Shown: positions 53,987 through 62,070 of the stretch, one piece after another
Position numbering within the stretch: position 1 is the first letter of the stretch
Layout: each line of letters begins with the position of its first letter
The notes under the pieces: generated by a model
What the model was told of the DNA's origin: nothing
Seen by the model: the letters and a program-made list of their open reading frames with translations, nothing else
Databases searched by the model: none
Made by a program: the position numbers and the translations under genes
Assembly: GCF_031599675.1 (NCBI RefSeq)
Contig: NZ_CP134223.1
Span: 2,728,001 to 2,792,000 of the forward strand
Direction of reading: 5' to 3'
Source: Paenibacillus pedocola
GTDB taxonomy: Bacteria > Bacillota > Bacilli > Paenibacillales > Paenibacillaceae
Length of the DNA: 64,000 nt

Positions 53987-55399
53987 ATGGCAAAACAACA
54001 AATCGGCGTGATTGGCTTGGCGGTAATGGGTAAAAACTTGGCTCTTAACATCGAGAGCAAAGGCTTTACCGTATCGGTATTTAACCGTTCCCCGGAGAAG
54101 ACACATGATCTGATTGCCGAGGCAGAAGGCAAAAACTTGGTAGGTACTTTTTCTGTCGAAGAGTTTGTAGAATCACTTGAAGTACCGCGCAAAATTCTGA
54201 TCATGGTACAAGCGGGTAAAGCTACTGACGCTACAATCGAGCAGCTTCTGCCGCATCTTGACCAGGGCGATATCATTATCGATGGCGGTAATGCTTACTT
54301 CCCTGATACTGTGCGCCGCAGCAAAGAGCTTGAAGAAAAAGGCTTCCGCTTCATCGGCACCGGTGTATCCGGCGGTGAAGAAGGCGCGCTTAAAGGACCT
54401 TCCATTATGCCTGGCGGTCAGGAAAGTGCCTATAAGCTGGTAGAACCGATTCTTACGGCAATTTCGGCCAAAGTGGACGGAGAGCCTTGCTGTACATATA
54501 TTGGACCTGACGGTGCCGGACACTATGTGAAAATGGTGCATAACGGTATCGAGTACGGCGACATGCAGCTGATCTGTGAAGCGTATCAATTATTGAAGGA
54601 TGTGCTTGGCCTGGATGCCAAAGAACTGCACAGCATCTTCAAAGAGTGGAACAGCGGGGAGCTGGACAGCTACCTGATCGAGATCACTACCGATATCTTC
54701 GCACAGTATGATAAAGAAACCGGCAAACCGATGGTAGACGTAATTCTGGATGCAGCGGGCCAAAAAGGAACAGGCAAATGGACAAGCCAAAGCTCGCTCG
54801 ACCTTGGTGTGCCTCTGTCCATGATCACCGAATCTGTATTCTCCCGCTTCCTGTCTGCTATGAAGGATGAGCGTGTAGAAGCCAGCAAAGTGCTGAGCGG
54901 ACCGGCAGTGGAGCCTTTCCAGGGTGACAAGGCAGAATTCATCGAGAACGTGCGCAAAGCACTGTTTGCCAGCAAAATCGTATCTTACGCTCAAGGCTTC
55001 GCCCAGCTGCGCGTAGCTTCCGACGAATACAACTGGGATCTGAAATACGGCAGTCTGGCTAAAATCTGGCGCGGCGGCTGCATTATCCGCTCCCGTTTCC
55101 TCCAGAACATCACCGACGCTTATGAAACCAATCCGGAGCTGAAGAACCTGCTGCTGGATCCGTTCTTCAAAGACATCATGAGCTCCTATCAGTCCGCTTG
55201 GCGTAAAGTGGTTGCCGCAGCGGTAACTCAAGGGGTACCTGTACCGGGCTTCTCCAGTGCACTTGCGTACTACGACAGCTACCGTACAGAGCGCCTGCCT
55301 GCGAACCTGCTTCAGGCACAGCGCGACTACTTCGGCGCCCACACCTTCAAACGTGTGGACAAGGAAGGCGTCTTCCACCACAACTGGCTGTCTGAATAG
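53987..55399 (+). CDS. gnd: 6-phosphogluconate dehydrogenase (decarboxylating)
   Basis: Oxidative pentose phosphate enzyme, 470 aa. N-terminal Rossmann [22 protein letters not shown], substrate site [16 protein letters not shown] with catalytic Lys, KGTGKWT, and the C-terminal [20 protein letters not shown] 53987 with GTGGAGG upstream; an earlier frame start is not used. Makes NADPH and ribulose-5-phosphate. Confidence 0.95.
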   Translation: MAKQQIGVIGLAVMGKNLALNIESKGFTVSVFNRSPEKTHDLIAEAEGKNLVGTFSVEEFVESLEVPRKILIMVQAGKATDATIEQLLPHLDQGDIIIDGGNAYFPDTVRRSKELEEKGFRFIGTGVSGGEEGALKGPSIMPGGQESAYKLVEPILTAISAKVDGEPCCTYIGPDGAGHYVKMVHNGIEYGDMQLICEAYQLLKDVLGLDAKELHSIFKEWNSGELDSYLIEITTDIFAQYDKETGKPMVDVILDAAGQKGTGKWTSQSSLDLGVPLSMITESVFSRFLSAMKDERVEASKVLSGPAVEPFQGDKAEFIENVRKALFASKIVSYAQGFAQLRVASDEYNWDLKYGSLAKIWRGGCIIRSRFLQNITDAYETNPELKNLLLDPFFKDIMSSYQSAWRKVVAAAVTQGVPVPGFSSALAYYDSYRTERLPANLLQAQRDYFGAHTFKRVDKEGVFHHNWLSE

Positions 55400-55423
55400 T
55401 AGTAAGGGATAAACCGCTAATAC

Positions 55424-55468
55424 GGCCCGAACAGCTTCCCTTTCGCGGGAGGACGTTCGGGCCTTTTT
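55424..55468 (+). terminator. Terminator of gnd
   Basis: GGCCCGAAC / GTTCGGGCC with an inner CCC-TTTCGC-GGG hairpin, then TTTTTTATT. Confidence 0.85.
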
Positions 55469-55530
55469 TATTTGTGCAACCTTTTCACCCTGTGTTATGA
55501 TATGACAAATGTCGCGGTTGGAGGGTAGTC

Positions 55531-56076
55531 ATGACAGGGGATAGGGAGCAACAAAGTGATAACAGGGCGAAGCGGAACAAGAACATTATCCTGGTCGGGA
55601 TGATGGCTACAGGCAAGTCAACGGTTGGCGCTATGCTGGCAGAGGAACTTGGCTACGAGCTGGTTGATTTAGATCATGTCATTATTGAGAATGAAGGCCG
55701 GAGTATCGCAGAGATTTTTGCGAGTGAGGGTGAGGCGTATTTCCGGAAGCTGGAATCGGCAGCATTGCTGCGGATGCTTGAGGGAGAGGGAAGAATAATT
55801 TCCACAGGCGGAGGAGCGGTGCTTGTCCCCGGTAACGCCGAGATTATGCTGGCCCATGGTCTTGTGGTGGCTCTTACAGCTACTGAGGAGGCAATTCTTG
55901 CAAGGGTTAGCGGAGATCAGAATCGTCCGCTGCTCGCCGGCAACGCGCAGGAAAGGGTCCGCACCATAATGGAGCAGCGCCGTGAGGCTTACCGTTTCGC
56001 GCATTGCACGGTCGATACATCGGAGCTGAGTGCGGCAGAAGTGTCGCAGCATATTTTAATGCATTACCGCGGTTGA
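55531..56076 (+). CDS. aroK: Shikimate kinase
   Basis: 181 aa. P-loop GMMATGKST (23-31), D-x-D motif in DLDHVIIENEGRSI, FRKLE, and STGGGAV. Phosphorylates shikimate in aromatic amino acid synthesis. It lies 446 bp before aroA with a small rhodanese gene on the other strand between them. Confidence 0.92.
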   Translation: MTGDREQQSDNRAKRNKNIILVGMMATGKSTVGAMLAEELGYELVDLDHVIIENEGRSIAEIFASEGEAYFRKLESAALLRMLEGEGRIISTGGGAVLVPGNAEIMLAHGLVVALTATEEAILARVSGDQNRPLLAGNAQERVRTIMEQRREAYRFAHCTVDTSELSAAEVSQHILMHYRG

Positions 56077-56099
56077 GCTTTTAAGTGTGCTTGCACAGC

Positions 56100-56408
56100 T
56101 TATTCTTCTGCAGTTTCGTTCCATTCAATCATCCCGCCGCTGAGGTTGGCGGTAGTAAAGCCGAACTGCTGCAGATATTCACAGACACGCTGGCTGCGCG
56201 CGCCGGAGCGGCAGATGAAGACCACTTCAGCATCGGCCGGAAGCTCTGCGGTACGCTGCGGGATCTGGCCCATGGGAATGTGAACAGCGCCCGGAATCAT
56301 ACCGGTGGCCACTTCATCATCTTCACGGACATCTATCAGACACAGGTCCTCACCTGCCGTAAGACGCTGCCGCAGCACTTCGGGTGTAATTTGTGGAATC
56401 TCGTTCAT
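56100..56408 (-). CDS. Single-domain rhodanese
   Basis: 102 aa. Active-site loop VFICRSGARSQRV with the catalytic Cys; LIDVREDDEVATGMIPGAVHIPM is the CH2A-type motif. Sulfur carrier or sulfurtransferase of unknown partner. Minus strand between aroK and aroA. Confidence 0.9.
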   Translation of the reverse strand: MNEIPQITPEVLRQRLTAGEDLCLIDVREDDEVATGMIPGAVHIPMGQIPQRTAELPADAEVVFICRSGARSQRVCEYLQQFGFTTANLSGGMIEWNETAEE

Positions 56409-56522
56409 GGTAAAGACCTCTTTTCTTTTTGAAGAATGATTTTATGATAACACAGCATTAGATTGCCATGTCAAACTCAGCACTACATATATACACTACA
56501 TTTATTAAGGAGCGTTTGGATT

Positions 56523-57815
56523 ATGGACGTTATTGTTAGGCCGACACCTACCCTGCAAGGAGAATTTGGAGCACTGTCTTCCAAAAACTACACAACACGC
56601 TACCTGCTGGTAGCCGCTCTGTCTGAAGGCGTGAGCACCATTTATCATCCTGCGCACAGTGAAGACAGTGATGCTATCCGCAGATGTATCGCCGATCTGG
56701 GAGCTGTGCTGACGGAAGACGACGAGAAAATCGTGATTCAGGGTTTCGGCCGGAATCCACGCGATGTAAAGGAATTGAATGTCGGTAATGCCGGAGCAGT
56801 ACTGCGTTTTCTGATGGCTGTTGCCGCGCTGAGCCCTGAGGTAACCTTTGTAAATACATACCCGGATTCACTGGGTAAACGACCGCATGACGATCTGATT
56901 AAGGCACTGGGGCAGCTGGGTGTTGAAGTGGAGCATAACAACGGAAGGCTTCCGATTACGATTCGCGGTGGCAAGCCGGCCGGCGGGCGGATTACCGTCT
57001 CCGGAGCAGTCAGCTCTCAGTATCTCAGCGCACTGCTGTTCCTGACACCGCTTCTTGAGGAAGACAGCGAGATCATTGTTCTGGACGATCTGAAATCGAA
57101 GGTCGTTGTCGGCCAGACACTAGAGGTGCTGGAGCAGGCAGGCATCATTGTGCATGCCGCAGATGATTACATGTCCTTTAAAGTGCCGGGCCGCCAGGCT
57201 TATGCCGCCAAATCGTACACTGTACAAGGCGATTATCCGGGATCAGCGGCTGTGCTCGCGGCAGCGGCAGTCACGAAGTCGGATGTCAAGATCCACCGGC
57301 TGGCTGAACACAGCAAGCAGGGAGAGCGGGCAATTGTCGACGTGCTGCGTATGATGGAAGTACCGCTTACCCATGAGAACGGTACAGTACATGTTCAGGG
57401 CAACGGAATCCTGAAGGCTGTGGAATTCGATGGCGATGCAGCCACTGACGCTGTACTGGCTATGGTAGCAGCGGCGGTCTTTGCCGAAGGTACCTCTCGC
57501 TTCTATAATGTGGAGAATCTGCGATATAAGGAATGCGACCGCATTACGGAATATCTGGCTGAGCTGACCCGGGCCGGAGCCAAAGTCGAGGAGCGCCGCG
57601 ACGAGATCATCGTCCATGGTATGCCGGAAGGCGTAGAAGGCGGCGTGACTATTAACGCGCATTACGATCACCGGGTCATTATGGCCTTGACGGTGGTGGG
57701 CCTTCGTGCCCGTCAGCCTCTGCTGATCAAGGACGCTCACCATGTCGCAAAATCGTATCCGCAATATTTTGACCATTTGCGCGAGCTTGGTGCGGATGTG
57801 GAATGGGTAAAATAG
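56523..57815 (+). CDS. aroA: Divergent EPSP synthase
   Basis: 430 aa; shikimate pathway step from shikimate-3-phosphate and PEP. Inside-out barrel fold. Start 56523 (MDVIVRPTP) with AAGGAG upstream; an earlier frame start is rejected. The first motif reads SSKNYTTR (19-26) where G-D-K-S-I-x-H-R is usual; the PEP loop is NVGNAGAVLRF (86-96) rather than GN(A/S)GT-x-x-R; SSQYLSALL (164-172) replaces SAQ-x-K-S. K21, R26, R95 and LRYKECDRI are kept. So it is a true but atypical member. Confidence 0.88.
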   Translation: MDVIVRPTPTLQGEFGALSSKNYTTRYLLVAALSEGVSTIYHPAHSEDSDAIRRCIADLGAVLTEDDEKIVIQGFGRNPRDVKELNVGNAGAVLRFLMAVAALSPEVTFVNTYPDSLGKRPHDDLIKALGQLGVEVEHNNGRLPITIRGGKPAGGRITVSGAVSSQYLSALLFLTPLLEEDSEIIVLDDLKSKVVVGQTLEVLEQAGIIVHAADDYMSFKVPGRQAYAAKSYTVQGDYPGSAAVLAAAAVTKSDVKIHRLAEHSKQGERAIVDVLRMMEVPLTHENGTVHVQGNGILKAVEFDGDAATDAVLAMVAAAVFAEGTSRFYNVENLRYKECDRITEYLAELTRAGAKVEERRDEIIVHGMPEGVEGGVTINAHYDHRVIMALTVVGLRARQPLLIKDAHHVAKSYPQYFDHLRELGADVEWVK

Positions 57816-58006
57816 CAGTAGAGCGCGAAATAAGACTTGAATATCATAGGGGTCTGGAAGCGGAAGACCATCTTGGACCGTACACATCCGATTCCTTTGT
57901 GGGAGGCTTGCTTTGAGCTAAACCCAAGTCTAATATGAATGTGATCCATAATATTCACAGGAATCCCGGCCTAAGGCGGGGACAACTGAAAAGGGGGCAA
58001 ATCACT

Positions 58007-58441
58007 ATGAGTTTTGAGAACCCGAGCCGTGAGCAGATCGGTGACATCCTCGCCTCTGCTGGCAATATTGCTGTTGTAGGTCTTTCTGACAAATCGGACC
58101 GTACCTCGTACATGGTCGCTTATGCCATGCAGAGCCGGGGTTACCGGATCATTCCGGTTAATCCTACAGTGGACGGCGACATACTGGGCGAGAAATGCTA
58201 CCATACACTGGCTGAGATACCGGAGCCGGTCGATATCGTCAATGTGTTCCGCCGCAGTGAATTCTGCGCTGAGGTTGCGCAGGAGGCGGCTGAAATCGGG
58301 GCGCGCGTGCTGTGGCTCCAGCAGGGCATTATCAGCCAAGAGGCGGCTGACATCGCCGCTGAGCACGGCATGATCGCAATCATGGACCGCTGCATCAAGG
58401 TCGAGGAAGCCGTTACGATGCACGGGCGCAGCCGCGCGTAA
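58007..58441 (+). CDS. CoA-binding protein (YccU-like)
   Basis: 144 aa. Rossmann-like CoA-binding domain: IAVVGLSDKSDRTSYMVAYAMQ, PVNPTVDG, VNVFRRSEF, and LWLQQGI. Start ATG 58007 with AAGGGGGC upstream; the earlier frame start is not used. Function unknown; the domain occurs as a CoA or nucleotide regulator. Confidence 0.9.
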   Translation: MSFENPSREQIGDILASAGNIAVVGLSDKSDRTSYMVAYAMQSRGYRIIPVNPTVDGDILGEKCYHTLAEIPEPVDIVNVFRRSEFCAEVAQEAAEIGARVLWLQQGIISQEAADIAAEHGMIAIMDRCIKVEEAVTMHGRSRA

Positions 58442-58539
58442 CCACTCGGGCTTGGGGCGGAACGGGGAAGCCGTCCGGACACAAGCCTGAATGCGTGAAT
58501 AGTGACTGGAATCCATAGACCAGAGACACTGTAACCCCG

Positions 58540-58683
58540 GAACCTCAGGAGCAACGGAAGCTCGGGTACCCAGAACCCCGGAATCCCGGGCAACGGCACT
58601 CCGGCACTCCGGAATCCCGGCACCCCCGGCACCCCGGCACCCCGGAACCCCGGAACCCGGGCAACCGGCACTCCGGCACCCGA
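58540..58683. repeat. Low-complexity CCCCGGA/CCGGCAC repeat block
   Basis: About 140 bp made of a degenerate 8-10 bp theme (CCCCGGAA, CCGGCACTCC, CCCGGCA), ending near 58683. Very G+C rich, strand-biased to C on the plus strand. Not a CRISPR: no conserved long unit, no unique spacers. The minus strand reads as Gly-Pro-rich but has no start or site. Confidence 0.7.
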
Positions 58684-58744
58684 GAGAGAGTTCTTGGGTC
58701 CAGTTAGTTTATTATGGAAAATCCCTGGCCGGATTGCTATACTG

Positions 58745-58811
58745 GCATTAGACGAAGAACGTCCATACCCGTAAGATTACTTACGTGCTGTGGGCGTTTT
58801 TTTTTTTGCCG
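58745..58811 (+). promoter_or_regulatory. Leader with terminator-like hairpin before the endonuclease-like gene
   Basis: TATACT box (about 58738-58743), then an imperfect hairpin AACGTCCATACCC / GTGCTGTGGGCGTT and ten T (58798-58807). It lies just before the RBS of the next gene, so it may act as an attenuator. Confidence 0.45.
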
Positions 58812-58824
58812 GGAGGGGTACCAT

Positions 58825-59493
58825 ATGGAGTTTGATGAAGGCCACAGTTTGTGGATCAGCCGCCATTCAGAAGAAAGAAACGGTGAACGTAAGGGAAGAT
58901 TAAGGAGAGGTCATCATTTTGCGGAGAAGTTGTTCGTACAGAACGTGTGGTGGCTTCTGTTTGAGTCGCTCGACCATTTGCATCCCGAATATGAGGTGTA
59001 TGACTGGAACCGCAAATCACAATTTCTGGACTTTGCTTATCTGCCGCAGAATGGTGCGCGCTTTGGGATTGAATGCGATGGGTATCAGAGCCACGTTAAA
59101 GACATGGACCGGGAGAAATTCAGCTATGCGCTGAATCGGGATGCTTTTCTAACCGCAATGGGCTGGAGGATGCTCCATTTCTCGTTTGATGATGTCCAGC
59201 AGCTTCCGGAAGTGTGCAGAATGCTGCTCCAGCTTGCACTTGCACCTTATTTTGCCAGAAAAGAAAATGCAGCCAACCTGCTTTCCGAAGAAAAGGAAGT
59301 GTTGAGGTTAGCCTGGCAAATTGGCAAACCGCTTCGCCCAAAGGATGTTACCAACTACTTTCAGATTAATTTCCGGACAGCCCGGAGGCTGCTGGATAAT
59401 TTAAGTGGAAAAGGGCTGCTAAAGCCAATTGCGGGTGGCCGAGGGGTTCGATATTATGAGCTAAAGCCAATGCAACCTGATCAAATTTGGTGA
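58825..59493 (+). CDS. DUF559-like endonuclease-fold protein with C-terminal winged helix
   Basis: 222 aa. ATG 58825 has GGGAGGGG upstream; the longer frame starts inside the hairpin. The first part has the Vsr/DUF559-type order FLDFAYLP, FGIECDGYQSH, then R-x7-R and GWRMLHFSFDD: the D-E-D-G-Y core and the GW are PD-(D/E)XK-like. The C-terminal part (KPLRPKDVTNYFQINFRTARRLLDNLSGKGLL) is a winged helix. No methylase or partner is adjacent. Confidence 0.7.
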   Translation: MEFDEGHSLWISRHSEERNGERKGRLRRGHHFAEKLFVQNVWWLLFESLDHLHPEYEVYDWNRKSQFLDFAYLPQNGARFGIECDGYQSHVKDMDREKFSYALNRDAFLTAMGWRMLHFSFDDVQQLPEVCRMLLQLALAPYFARKENAANLLSEEKEVLRLAWQIGKPLRPKDVTNYFQINFRTARRLLDNLSGKGLLKPIAGGRGVRYYELKPMQPDQIW

Positions 59494-59573
59494 ACAAGAG
59501 TGCTTGGGGTGAAAATTCGCAAAAGCCTAGAATGATATTCACTGGTTGTACTCACAAAAGGAGGCTCTCCGTT

Positions 59574-59767
59574 AAATCTGATGTATTTGGTGCAGTAGAT
59601 TAAACGTAAAACATCCTCTGAATGGATTCTATTGCACTTTGTACAGCAGAATTATCCGATTTCCTTCTATTTGGTCTATATATGCGAAATCTGATGTATG
59701 AAGTGCAATAGATCGCAAAAATGAATACGAAATCAGCCAATCTATTGCACGAAATACAGCAGAATCT
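59574..59767. repeat. Four copies of a 28-bp repeat in alternating orientation
   Basis: Consensus AATCTGNTGTATNNNGTGCA followed by ATAGATT. Copies: 59574-59601 (+), 59624-59653 (-), 59687-59714 (+), 59739-59767 (-). Spacing 22-33 bp. Adjacent copies are inverted, so pairs can fold into long stems. The three central bases vary most. Confidence 0.75.
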
Positions 59768-59874
59768 AATATTGGCCCGGAAAGCGTGTGTCTCTGGTAA
59801 GTGACTAACACAAGAAGTTTGTTTAATCGATTTTATGTATCTATTTACAATATTGTAGTTGTAAAAATACACTT

Positions 59875-59920
59875 ACCAGCACCAGCACCAGCACCAGCAC
59901 CAGCACCAGCACCAGCACCA
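59875..59920. repeat. ACCAGC hexanucleotide microsatellite
   Basis: Seven perfect copies of ACCAGC, then ACCA. Between two genes, so not coding. Prone to length change by slippage. Confidence 0.9.
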
Positions 59921-60125
59921 TTCTGTTTTTACTATAATCAGTTGGTGAAACAATAATCCGATGATCTCTCTTAACCACCTGAAAATACAGTGTGTGCAAG
60001 AACCGCCATCTGCCGATTCCCTTGCCGATTCCCTGCTGCAGGAGCAGCTTTTTCTGTGCTGCGTAATTTCGAATTCCCTTCCCATCCCACCTGGAAGCGT
60101 GGTATTCTAAGTGTTGCGTATTCTT

Positions 60126-60154
60126 TTGACAAAAACTGCTGTAGCGCTTACCAT
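60126..60154 (+). promoter_or_regulatory. Promoter of ptsG
   Basis: TTGACA (60126-60131), 17-bp spacer, TACCAT (60149-60154). The overlapping TGTAGCGCTTACCA resembles a CcpA cre site but is one base short, so it is not claimed. Confidence 0.5.
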
Positions 60155-60183
60155 TCATTATAGAACGAAAGGAGAGGGTCACC

Positions 60184-62070
60184 TTGAATTGGCTCGGATC
60201 TTTGCAGCAGTTGGGCAGAGCCATTATGCTTCCTACCATGGTGCTTCCGGCTGCGGCCATTCTGCTGAGTCTGGGCAGCTTACCGTGGTCTGCATGGGGA
60301 CTTTCTTCGGTATCCGAAGTGACTACATACGCGGGGCAGGGGATATTTTATTTCATGCCTTATTTGTTTGCTGTCGGTGTAGCCTGGGGGCTGTCCAATC
60401 AGGCCGGACCGGCCGGGCTTGCAGCGCTTGCGGGAATGTTCACATATGACCGGATTGTTACCAATATGGGCAACGGGGCTGTTCAGCCTGCAACACTCAT
60501 CGGAATTATCCTCGGGATTGTCGCCGGCGTGGCGCATAACCGGTTCAAAAATATCAAGCTGCCAGAGGCGATTCAGTTTTTTGGCGGTTCACGTTTCGTA
60601 CTGTTGTTCATGGGACTGTTCTCCGCCTTGTTTGCCTGGGTAATGCTCGGTGTTTCGCCGCTCTTGCAGGATGTGCTGGATATTTTATTCCGGGATATAC
60701 AGGCCGCCGGCGGATTTGGGGTCTTTGTATATGGGGTTTTGTATAGGGTCCTTACAGCCTTTGGGCTGCATCATATCCTGAACAATGTATTCTGGTTCCA
60801 GCTGGGTACCTTTACCACTCCTGACGGCAGTGCGGTCGTGCAGGGGGATTTGCCGCGTTTTTTTGCGGGTGATCCAACAGCAGGCGTCTTTATGGCCGGT
60901 TTGTTCCCGATCATGATGTTCGCACTGCCGGCGATTGCACTGGCTATTATTCAGGAAGCACGAGAAGACTTGAAGCCGAAGATTAAGAAGACTTTTCTGC
61001 GGGCAGCCCTCGTCTGCTTTTTGACAGGGGTTTCGGAGCAGATTGAGTTCGCCTTCCTCTTTGCTTCCCCTTATTTATTCGGTCTGCATGTGGTCATGTC
61101 GGGTCTAGCTATGGTGCTGACCTATGCGCTGGGCATTCATCACGGGTTCTCGTATTCGGCGGGAGCGATTGATTTCATCCTCAATATGCATCTCTCACAG
61201 CGTGCCTGGCTGCTGATTCCGATCGGCATCGGCTACGGCATTGTATACTATAATGTGTTCCGCTGGGCGATCCGCCGCTTCCAGATTCCGACACCGGGGC
61301 GTGAGGAAGGTTCGGAGCTGGGAGATTGGGCAGGTAACATTCCATATCAGGCACCGCTGATTCTGGAAGCTCTGGGCGGCAAAGAAAATATTGTCCAAGT
61401 GCAGGCCTGCATCACACGGCTAAGATTAACGGTACACAATGACCGATATATAGACACAGCGGCACTGAAAGGCCTTGGCTCTGCAGGTATTATCAAGCTG
61501 GGCGGCGGTAACGTACAGGTGGTGTTCGGGACTTACTCCGAGCTGATCCGCGAGGAGATCGATAAGCTGATGCTGCGTGACCTTCCGCAGGTGTTGTTCT
61601 GTTCACCGATTCAGGGCCGGATGATGCCGATTGAAGAGGTGCCGGATCATATTTTTGCAGCTAAGCTGGTTGGAGACGGAGTTGCCTTTTTCCCGGAAAA
61701 AGGAGAGCTGGTTTCGCCTGTCTTCGGCAAGGTAATGCACGTGTACCCCACAATGCACGCAGTAGGCATTTCAACGCCTGAGGGGCTGGAGGTGCTTATG
61801 CATATAGGGATCGATACTTCGCAGCTTAAAGGGCCGTTTGAGGCGCTTGTACAGGAAGGTGACAGTGTGGAGCCGGGACAGCTGCTGGTCAGATTTGACC
61901 TGGCCTTTTTGCAGGAGCATGCAGCTTCACTTGCCACACCAATGGTCATTACCAACCCTGACCGTGTAAAATCCTGGAGCTATGCTCCATTCAAAAACGT
62001 GAAAAAGGGGCAATCGTCTGTAATGTCCGTGGTACTACATGAGAGTAATGTTGGAGGGATCGAAGCATGA
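60184..62070 (+). CDS. ptsG: PTS EIICBA, glucose/N-acetylglucosamine type
   Basis: 628 aa sugar permease of the glucose family. IIC membrane domain 1-380 (LPAAAILLSLGSLPW to GIHHGFSYSAGAIDF, with GVSEQIEFAFLF); IIB about 385-465 with phospho-cysteine C409 (ACITRLRL); IIA about 480-628 with phospho-histidine H540 (LMHIGIDT). TTG start at 60184 with AAAGGAGAGGG. Sugar specificity glucose versus GlcNAc not decided. Overlaps ptsI by 4 bp (ATGA). There is no ptsH between them. Confidence 0.9.
   Translation: MNWLGSLQQLGRAIMLPTMVLPAAAILLSLGSLPWSAWGLSSVSEVTTYAGQGIFYFMPYLFAVGVAWGLSNQAGPAGLAALAGMFTYDRIVTNMGNGAVQPATLIGIILGIVAGVAHNRFKNIKLPEAIQFFGGSRFVLLFMGLFSALFAWVMLGVSPLLQDVLDILFRDIQAAGGFGVFVYGVLYRVLTAFGLHHILNNVFWFQLGTFTTPDGSAVVQGDLPRFFAGDPTAGVFMAGLFPIMMFALPAIALAIIQEAREDLKPKIKKTFLRAALVCFLTGVSEQIEFAFLFASPYLFGLHVVMSGLAMVLTYALGIHHGFSYSAGAIDFILNMHLSQRAWLLIPIGIGYGIVYYNVFRWAIRRFQIPTPGREEGSELGDWAGNIPYQAPLILEALGGKENIVQVQACITRLRLTVHNDRYIDTAALKGLGSAGIIKLGGGNVQVVFGTYSELIREEIDKLMLRDLPQVLFCSPIQGRMMPIEEVPDHIFAAKLVGDGVAFFPEKGELVSPVFGKVMHVYPTMHAVGISTPEGLEVLMHIGIDTSQLKGPFEALVQEGDSVEPGQLLVRFDLAFLQEHAASLATPMVITNPDRVKSWSYAPFKNVKKGQSSVMSVVLHESNVGGIEA

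Larger units (their letters stand above)
59494..60183. other. Repeat-rich intergenic region before ptsG
   Basis: 690 bp without a gene. Holds four alternating 28-bp repeats (59574-59767) and a hexanucleotide tract (59875-59920), then the ptsG promoter. Confidence 0.7.

Noticed and set aside
53778-54011. 77-codon frame before gnd
   Set aside because: It overlaps the gnd ribosome site and start in another frame and has no ribosome site of its own.
58198-58671. Minus-strand frame with a collagen-like Gly-Pro-rich start
   Set aside because: It has no ribosome site, its start lies in the low-complexity repeat, and it runs antisense to the CoA-binding gene.
59574-59767. A short CRISPR array
   Set aside because: Copies alternate in orientation, the repeat is imperfect, the spacers are A+T-rich intergenic sequence of unequal length, and no cas gene is present.
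60140-60154. CcpA cre site before ptsG
   Set aside because: TGTAGCGCTTACCA is one base shorter on the left arm than the cre consensus, so the two halves do not align.
59841-60260. Minus-strand frame through the ACCAGC tract coding for V-L or W-C repeats
   Set aside because: Any hexamer repeat gives open frames; there is no start site, and the frame runs antisense into ptsG.
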